A model generated the notes under the pieces. That model was not told the DNA's origin. It saw nothing but the letters and a program-made list of their open reading frames with translations, and made no database searches. This document shows positions 57,993 through 64,000 of a stretch of 64,000 nt of DNA, one piece after another. Every line of letters begins with the position of its first letter. Position 1 is the stretch's first letter. The position numbers and the translations under genes are program-made. This stretch comes from Cryptomeria japonica (Eukaryota > Streptophyta > Pinopsida > Cupressales > Cupressaceae): positions 629,399,240-629,463,239 of the forward strand of contig NC_081415.1 of NCBI RefSeq assembly GCF_030272615.1, given 5' to 3'.

Positions 57993-58020
57993 GTCAACAT
58001 ATTTTGCACAAATGCCAACA
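57993..58020 (-). repeat. Tip of the 5' LTR of element B beyond C
   Basis: 'gtcaacatattttgcacaaa' and 'tgccaaca' match 31135-31162. It follows the 'atcat' target copy and is followed by the 'gattc' target copy of B. Confidence 0.95.
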
Positions 58021-58025
58021 GATTC

Positions 58026-58637
58026 AGTACTAGTTTAGTTCTGATATGCCTTCACAAAACTTTCCTTCAACCTTCAAATGATGTTTGTGTGTATTGCTAT
58101 GCTTATTCTCACATATAACGAATTACAACCCTTTTCACATTCACACACTGATCTCACAAATGAGATCTTACATTTATATCATAACCTAAGACCAATTTTA
58201 GTAGGTCGGCTCTAATAAGAATATTTACAAGTAAAACAATAACCGATGCAATATCCGATTCAACATGTCGGCTTAATGCATTTACAACAATAATAAATCA
58301 CCTCCATAGCGTGTCGTGCTGATCTGGAATAGATAAGCCCGTCGGTGCTTATTCTGGACCTATTTGTCGGTAACAACAAAAATGCAAACATGAATATACC
58401 AATGAGTAAATCTTCAAGATGTCCAAACGATGTCTTCGACATAACCAAGTATTTTGCATGTCATCCCAAGTGCCGGTGAACAATATATCCTACCGATGTA
58501 CCAGATACCGGTGACTGTGCATTAGTCACTTTGCTTGGTGGTGAACATTGCCAATTCTCTAAGTGCCAGAGTTGATAAGTGTTAATAGGTGTTGACATCA
58601 ATGACAAAACCATATCAACATATCCAAAATACCAACA
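58026..58637 (-). repeat. Second part of the 5' LTR of element A
   Basis: Continues 29686 and matches 20816-21423, including 'ttctgatatgccttcacaaa' and '...ataccaaca'. Confidence 0.93.
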
Positions 58638-58642
58638 CATAC

Positions 58643-58692
58643 CAGATGACTGGTTTGACATCAATGACAACAATATTTACACAAGTCTAACA
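58643..58692 (-). repeat. Second part of the 3' LTR of element F, with PPT after it
   Basis: 'cagatgactggtttgacatc' to 'tctaaca', followed by 'atatcccccttt' (58693-58704), a polypurine complement. Confidence 0.75.
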
Positions 58693-58744
58693 ATATCCCC
58701 CTTTGTCATTGATGGCAAACATATCGATCTCAAAAATATAACTA

Positions 58745-58860
58745 CATACAACTCAACTCCCCCTAACTCATATATCTCTTTAATCCAAAAATTTCCTTAC
58801 TCCTGCATACAACTCAACCCCTAACTCATATATCTCTTTAATCCAAAAAATGTCTTACTC
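58745..58860. repeat. Tandem duplication of about 58 bp in F
   Basis: 'catacaactcaac', 'cctaactcatatatctcttt' and 'aatccaaaaa' occur twice, at 58746-58796 and 58805-58855. Confidence 0.85.
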
Positions 58861-58962
58861 TAAATGCATTTATCCCCCTTTTGGCATCAAGGACAAAGGG
58901 TTTCTTTGATGAAAAAGAAAAGAAAGAGAAAGGAATACAACTGCAAAAAAAGTCAAGAACAT

Positions 58963-61857
58963 TTAATTGCTCTTTTTCAGAAAGGTAAGCTTGTACTTCT
59001 CCTTCAGTTCCAGAAGAAGGGTCTCCCAAGAATGTATAGCCAGTTTGATTCTAACCGAAAGACTCCTGCACTCTACTAGTAAACCAACAACATGGGAAAA
59101 ACTATCTAAAGTAGATGGATTCTGCTCATACTCAACTGCACTTCCAAGAAATGCTAAAAATTGCTCCAATTTTGCCTCAACAATCTCTTTCACTTTCCAT
59201 AATACATTCACAAAGTCTTCTTTTTGCCTCTGTAAGTACAAGAGTGTTACACAATTCAAATAATCGGAAAACAACTGAGAGGGGGGGTGAATCAGTTGTC
59301 ACAGATTACCAGAACATTTAGCAATTAAAACTTTAATACCGAAACCCAAAACTTTAATACCGAAACCCAAAACATTAATACCGGAATAGAAGTTAAACCA
59401 ATTAAGCATAAGCAATAATCACATAATAAATACCATCCACATGACACCAAGATTTATATGTAAAAAACCTGGTAAAGAGAAAAACCATGGTGAGAAGCGT
59501 ACCCATAGTCAGTTAATACTTCTAGAGTAAGTATGTGAATTACAATTGAGGGGTCTACACTTGCAGGAAGGCCAACAACCTAGAGCGCACTGCTCATCAC
59601 AAAAGGAGCCTCACTGACTACATAGAAATCTAGACTACAATCCGGAGAAGTTTTTGAACTGCAAAGATAACATCTCCTATGCCTGTGTATAGTTTCAGTT
59701 AAGCTCTATACCAAAGGACTAAATTCTCTTACATAAACCCAATTCGATCTCCAATGATCAACCAAATCCTCTACCTAAATGATATTACATTATTCACACA
59801 TTACATTTTCATTTCCTGACCTTATCCCTATCACATATATATACAAAACCTCGACCATAAACAATTAGGTCAGCCATCAGACAATAAACTAATAATATAA
59901 TTATAAAACATGTCGGCCTTAGACCAAACAAATAATATCCAACACATAAGACATCCCATAAACACATCAAGAGGTTTGATCCACATGTTACATCAACTGG
60001 TCCATAATCTAGATCAACCGGAACCCAATATAGGTCCACACGCTACAACAATGATCTCCATCCGCCAAGTCTCGAACATGAACACCAACAACGTTTGGAA
60101 ACTCCACCAGAAGTTGCACCAACACCACTTATGCAATTCACCAAAGATCTTCATCAGAAGCTTTGCTGGTGAAACCCTCGTCGGAACCAAAAGCCAAGCT
60201 TCTAAGCAAACAAGATAGCATCCTATCACCAGACCAAAACCAACTGACTAAATATGATCATGAGTATCATGAATAAGCCAATTCCATAACCAAATCATAC
60301 CAAAGCCTACCGGATCATGCCGGATCCAAACCAACCAGAAATTGCTCAACCTACAAGGACCATAAAGGTGCCAGTAAAGCATCCAAACATCTGGTGTTGG
60401 CATCAATGATAAAATATCAATGCAACACATAATCAACTTCTCCAAATGGCCAACAAAGAGTTCATCTTGAAGAGAGTTTATTCTTTTTCTCTACTCACCA
60501 TCCTTGTCATCCAAAAAATTAAAAGTTTTACCCAAGGAACTCAACTCATTTTCAATGGCGTCAATTTTAGCTTTATTCTTTACTTTAGTTGTTGGCCATG
60601 AGATACAATACTTGTAAACTATATTGGCACTACAGATACAATCTCTCATTTCCTCAATGCATATAGATAAAGCTTTATTTGCATCAATGCACTCATTCAA
60701 CAGATTCTGCATATCAATACCTCTATCCTCTAAAGTTCTCCAACCTCAATAGATTTCTCAAACAACTTCTCCTTAAGAGTTTCACAAAGAGATTCCAGAA
60801 GCATATTATTGATATCTTCAATACTGATATTATTGTGGACAAAACAATTTATCAAGCCATTTTCAATTCTTTCTAACTCGACAAAAGTTAACCATATTTT
60901 ACTGATTTTCTTCAATCCACCAGCATTGTTAATAATTTCCAGCAAATTTGACTCATCATCCAATTCCTTTGTTTCCTGCTCTACAACAAACCAAATCTCC
61001 TTTAGCTACAAGACACACTGGATCCTTAATTATTGCAATATCTTCTTCCTTTTTATCCATTTTGCTTTTCTTTGATTTTGGGACACTTAGTGGTATAGAC
61101 TGTCTTCTTTTCTTCTTTTCGGAGGAAGAACCTCCAAAATCAGTAGCAGGGGACACCAGACTGACACTCGTATCCAAAAAAGATTTTAAAAATGCATTGC
61201 ATGACTCCTCTCTGTTGTCTAAACAGTTCAGATACCTAAAGATTTATCTTGCAATCGAAACATCAAACTTCCATATTACATTTTCTTTCACTAGAAGGGA
61301 TCCCAGACAATACATGACCAAACAAACAAGAAATGATCTAAATCGAAAGGGGTAATTTTGTTCTTTTGACATCTTAATATTTTCTAATAATAATTCCTTC
61401 AATAATCCACACAAGTGGAATGATTTGTCTTCCATCATAAGCATATTTTCCATATACATAGCAATTGTCGAAGTTGCACCTTCCCTATTTCTGAAATAGA
61501 CCTTATAAGAGATGCCATAAGCAACATACCTCACAACAGGATTGATGATCTTGTCAATGATTAAAGCTCGATGATTGCCCATTACTCTGGTTAGGGTTTC
61601 CACCTCTCTGTTCTTTATTGACTTCTTAGTCGAAACTTCTCCATTGTCGCACAAGCCAGTGATAACCGAGATAATCTCCTTCATGATCAAATAGGGTTTA
61701 TCCAACACGATGTTGTCATTCTGCACATGACTAAGGATCACTCTAATTACTTCCGCATCATCAAACCAAGGGAATTTTATCCATAGATTTAGTCCTTTAT
61801 GCTCTAGCTCATTGATCCTCTACACATATGCATTACCCAAATTGCTTTCCACCTTTC
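58963..61857 (-). pseudogene. Unknown sense ORF of element F, upstream of its 3' LTR
   Basis: I do not recognise this protein. Excising solo LTR H and one target copy joins the frame ('SLQDEL' to 'LYLQRQKEDF'). Read from 61857 to 58963 it is at least about 560 residues with two visible stops (TAA 61244-61246, TAG near 60495) and two frameshifts (near 60965 and 60730). The N-terminal part contains 'FDDAEVIRVILSHVQNDNIV', 'IISVITGLCDNGEV' and 'NPVVRYVAYGISYKVYF'. Then comes a basic NLS-like stretch ('KKKRRQSI', 'PKSKKSKMDKKEED'). The rest is charged, helix-prone sequence likely to form coiled coil. The 5' end is lost at 61858. It could be a captured host gene or an extra ORF of a non-autonomous element. 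Confidence 0.6.
59245..60455 (-). repeat. Solo LTR H (copia), inserted in the F ORF
   Basis: 1211 bp, TGTTACAC...GGCCAACA, with perfect target duplication 'aagag' (59240-59244, 60456-60460). The hairpin ACAACTGA/TCAGTTGT is at 59271-59299. No internal region, so solo. The related 'acaactgagaggggg' start is shared with A. Confidence 0.85.
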
Positions 61858-62036
61858 TGTAACATCCTAAAATTGCACCCTTGTACAACTTTGATCGCAT
61901 TGGGTCCCTACCTTAGCATTTGCGCCCCTTGGCCTGATTGGGACCTGACTATGCTCATGCCCCTTATAAATTGCATCATTTTTTACTTTTCCTATGCACT
62001 TGGCAGCTTATCCTATCCCTAAATAGGGGTAGGACC
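61858..62036 (+). repeat. LTR edge of an unidentified element, cut by G
   Basis: Starts 'tgtaacatcctaaaattgca' exactly where the F ORF ends and has no copy elsewhere in the window. A TGTAAC start is common in gypsy LTRs. Orientation and class are uncertain. Confidence 0.4.
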
Positions 62037-63189
62037 TGTTGGAAATTTGGAGGAATTTATTATGTGTTGCATTGATGTTTTGTCATTGATGTCAACACTA
62101 GTTATTATGGTTGTTTACCGGCTTCCAGTAGAAGGATTGGATTGGGAAGATTATCAGTTGATTGTCACTAGTATGATCTAAACGATGGAATAAGTCTGTA
62201 TGAATGGTTCATATGCTTCTGAAGTATGTTTTAGTCAGTTGGTATTGACTTGATGATCGGATGCTATCTTATGTTCTAGTAAGCCTGCTTTGTAGGTCCC
62301 ATAAAGGTTTCACTTGCAGAGCTTTATTGAAGATCTTTGATGTAATGCTAAATGGTGTTGGTGCAGCTTCTAGAAGAGATTCAGGATGTTGATGGTGATT
62401 GATTGTGTTCATGCCTCAAGTGATTGGTGTCATTGTTTTGGCGTGTGTGGATCTAATTTAGGTCCTGTGTTATCTAGGTTATGGACCGGTTTCATGAAAC
62501 GTGTTTGTGGATCCTTCTGATGCGCTTCCAGGATGTTTTATTGATTGGATGATATTTGTTTGGCCTTAGGCCGACATGTTTTATGATTTTATTTCAGGAT
62601 TATATAATGGATCTATTGAATTATCATTTGGGTGAGCAACCTAATTGTTTAGGTCCAGAGCTTGTATAAATAATTGCAAGATCTCATTGTAGATCATATA
62701 GGCAAGGAGCGAATAATGTAATAATAATTTGTGCAAAGGATTTGGTTGATCATGGGTGATCGAGTTGGGTTTATGTAAGAGGTTTTAGACCTCTGGTATT
62801 TAGCTTAACTAGAATTGTAATCTGGCATGTTTGATGCTATCACAGACAATTCTTCTTTTTGGATTTTTGTCCAAATATTTTGAGGTGGTTGACCTCTTTT
62901 GTAGTCAGTGTGCCTTCTTGCATGTGCAGGCCCCTATAGTAATCATATACTTTCTGCAAAAGTATCATCTGACTGTGGGTAGGGTTTCCCATCATGGTTT
63001 TTCCCTTTACCGGGTTTTTCACGTACAAATCATGGTGTTATGTGTTATGGTATTGATTCTCTAGTTTTTAATTATGCTTTAATGCTTTATTAGTTATTCC
63101 GATAAAAGGTTTTAAGTTCTTTAATTCACATAATCTGTTAACAATTGATTCACCACCCCCCTCTTAGTTGTTCACCTATTATCCTAACA
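62037..63189 (+). repeat. 5' LTR of element G
   Basis: 1153 bp, 'tgttggaaatttgg' to 'tatcctaaca'. A hairpin homologous to those in the other copia LTRs, with weaker stem, is at 63140-63172 ('acaattgattcaccac' ... 'ctcttagttgtt'). Confidence 0.85.
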
Positions 63190-63191
63190 AT

Positions 63192-63203
63192 TGGTATCAA
63201 AGT
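63192..63203 (+). other. Primer binding site of element G (initiator Met tRNA)
   Basis: 'tggtatcaaagt', differing from TGGTATCAGAGC at two positions, two bases after the LTR. Confidence 0.85.
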
Positions 63204-63247
63204 CTGGTCCTCTTTTTGCATAAGCTTAACCACTTGAGGAAGATCCT

Positions 63248-63430
63248 ATGGCAACTAATAGTTCAACTACTATTTACCGGAAGGATAGCCCTAGGCTTGA
63301 TGGAACAAACTATGGAGTATGCAAAATTCGGATGGAGACTCATTTAAGATGCATTGGAAAGGAAATTTGAGAAATAACTTAGAATGGTTATACTCCTCAT
63401 AATCTTAGGACATTTATGAGAACATTGTAA
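63248..63430 (+). pseudogene. Copia gag N-terminal fragment of element G
   Basis: From ATG 63248: 'MATNSSTTIYRKDSPRLDGT', 'NYGVCKIRMETHLRCIGKEI', then TGA where A has Trp (TGG), and soon a TAG where A has Lys. The match to A gag ('YFRKDSPKLDGTNYGLWKIK') is clear for about 50 residues and then fades. Confidence 0.85.
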
Positions 63431-64000
63431 CAACATTATTAAAGTGTTACACCAACATTCATCATCTTAGGTCTATTACACATTTGCGTGCAATCCTTAA
63501 TTTTGTTCCAAAGTTGTTGAATTGGTCCAGCTAGGGGTCCAATGAGGAGAGCATAACTCTAGTTATTTAACAAATTCCCCAAAGGTGTTTGTAAACATTG
63601 CTAGTCTCTACTAAGATCCAAACATCAATAAATGGAGACAAACAATATATAACATCAAAATTCAGTCAATTTGCTTTCATGGGTATAATTTCATATCTAC
63701 ATACTAGTTCACTTTTTCAAACACAAATATGAACCATATTAAAATCTAATCAATGTACAAAATCTGAAATGGTCCCCTCTATAAACTGCAAAAATCCAAT
63801 ATTATGACAAATACATACCTAACATCTTTAACATTATTACGCCGAAGGCGTCTCCTACTATGGAATGCACCGGCTGATTATTAAATCCAATGGATGAGAA
63901 CTCACACAAACCCTTGCAAGACGATTCAAACAATTTCGTCCGTTGATTTTTATCCCCTCACTGACTGTACAGGAAAGCACGCTGCTTTCATCTCCATCTG
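63431..64000. other. Unassigned sequence at the right end
   Basis: No gene, LTR pair or repeat recognised. It may be the continuation of the element that begins at 61858, or more distant debris. Confidence 0.3.

Larger units (their letters stand above)
29687..58020 (-). mobile_element. Ty1/copia retrotransposon B (about 7.4 kb without insertions)
   Basis: 3' LTR 29687-31162; 5' LTR 35558-37031 joined to 57993-58020. The PBS is at 35544-35555 and the polypurine complement at 31163-31174. The target duplication 'gattc' (29682-29686 and 58021-58025) is perfect. The coding order on minus is gag, protease, integrase, RT, RNase H, all one family with A but with a different gag and LTR. Stops and frameshifts inactivate it. 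Tat element C sits in its 5' LTR. Confidence 0.95.
20373..58637 (-). mobile_element. Ty1/copia retrotransposon A (about 6.6 kb without insertions)
   Basis: Left LTR 20373-21423; right LTR 29251-29686 joined to 58026-58637. The PBS is at 29237-29248 and the polypurine complement at 21424-21435. Flanks 'catat' (20368-20372) and 'catac' (58638-58642) are a 4/5 target duplication inside the LTR of F. The interior encodes gag, protease and integrase (27250-29193), then a foldback insertion, then the rest of integrase, RT and RNase H (21889-23854). Multiple stops make it defective. Confidence 0.9.
19226..61857 (-). mobile_element. Copia-type element F, host of A and H
   Basis: F has a 3' LTR (split by A), a polypurine tract at 58693-58704 and an interior (58705-61857) holding a sense-strand unknown ORF instead of RNase H. 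Its 5' LTR and PBS are not in the window, or were lost where another LTR begins at 61858. No gag, protease, integrase or RT was found, so F is probably non-autonomous or carries an extra gene before the 3' LTR. Class is inferred from the LTR motif and PPT. Confidence 0.6.
62037..63430 (+). mobile_element. Ty1/copia element G, 5' part only
   Basis: 5' LTR (62037-63189), PBS and the first part of gag are present in plus orientation, the only plus-strand copia interior in the window. Similarity to gag is lost after about 63430, so it is truncated or extensively decayed. The gag resembles that of A. Confidence 0.8.

Overview
This window looks like intergenic heterochromatin from a plant with a large, repeat-rich genome. 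I see no host housekeeping gene, tRNA, rRNA, CRISPR array or bacterial-style operon. Nearly all recognisable coding matter belongs to retrotransposons: Ty1/copia elements primed by initiator-Met tRNA, a Ty3/gypsy element of the Tat type with two RNase H domains, a decayed chromovirus-like gypsy and a decayed LINE. A seed plant, perhaps a gymnosperm, would fit. That is inference from element content, not from any species marker.

Left part (1-19225). A truncated copia LTR (1-1115) is followed by about 6 kb of AT-rich DNA with a LINE remnant (5480-6780). A 335-bp TRIM element (7421-14637) is split by copia element E (7505-14381), which itself carries a solo LTR (11883-12820). Then come a rearranged copia fragment (15590-16385) and a gypsy element K (16386-19225) with gag, protease and RT remnants, a PBS and the start of its 5' LTR.

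Nested core (19226-61857). Elements sit inside each other's LTRs or coding regions, and most insertions are marked by target-site duplications. F inserts in the LTR of K; copia A (20373-58637) in the 3' LTR of F; copia B (29687-58020) in the 5' LTR of A; Tat element C (37032-57987) in the 5' LTR of B; and D (46017-54187), a gag-only relative of C, in the gag-pol of C. A 3.3-kb palindromic foldback element (23855-27178) is in the integrase of A, and a solo LTR H (59245-60455) is in the unknown ORF of F. All of the LTR elements from K to D are read from the minus strand.

The most notable part is in C. Between its 3' LTR and the end of pol lies a plus-strand gene in antisense. It has three predicted exons (39250-39352, 39724-41380, 41461-41861), GT-AG introns with TACTAAT branch sites, a plant mobile domain (PMD), an acidic region and an arginine/serine-rich tail. 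A 20-bp GC-rich minisatellite fills part of its first intron. A second notable signal is a stem-loop with a conserved loop and co-varying stem near the PBS end of the copia LTRs.

Right end (61858-64000). The edge of an unidentified LTR (61858-62036) is interrupted by copia G on the plus strand (LTR, PBS and the first gag codons), followed by about 0.6 kb with nothing recognisable.
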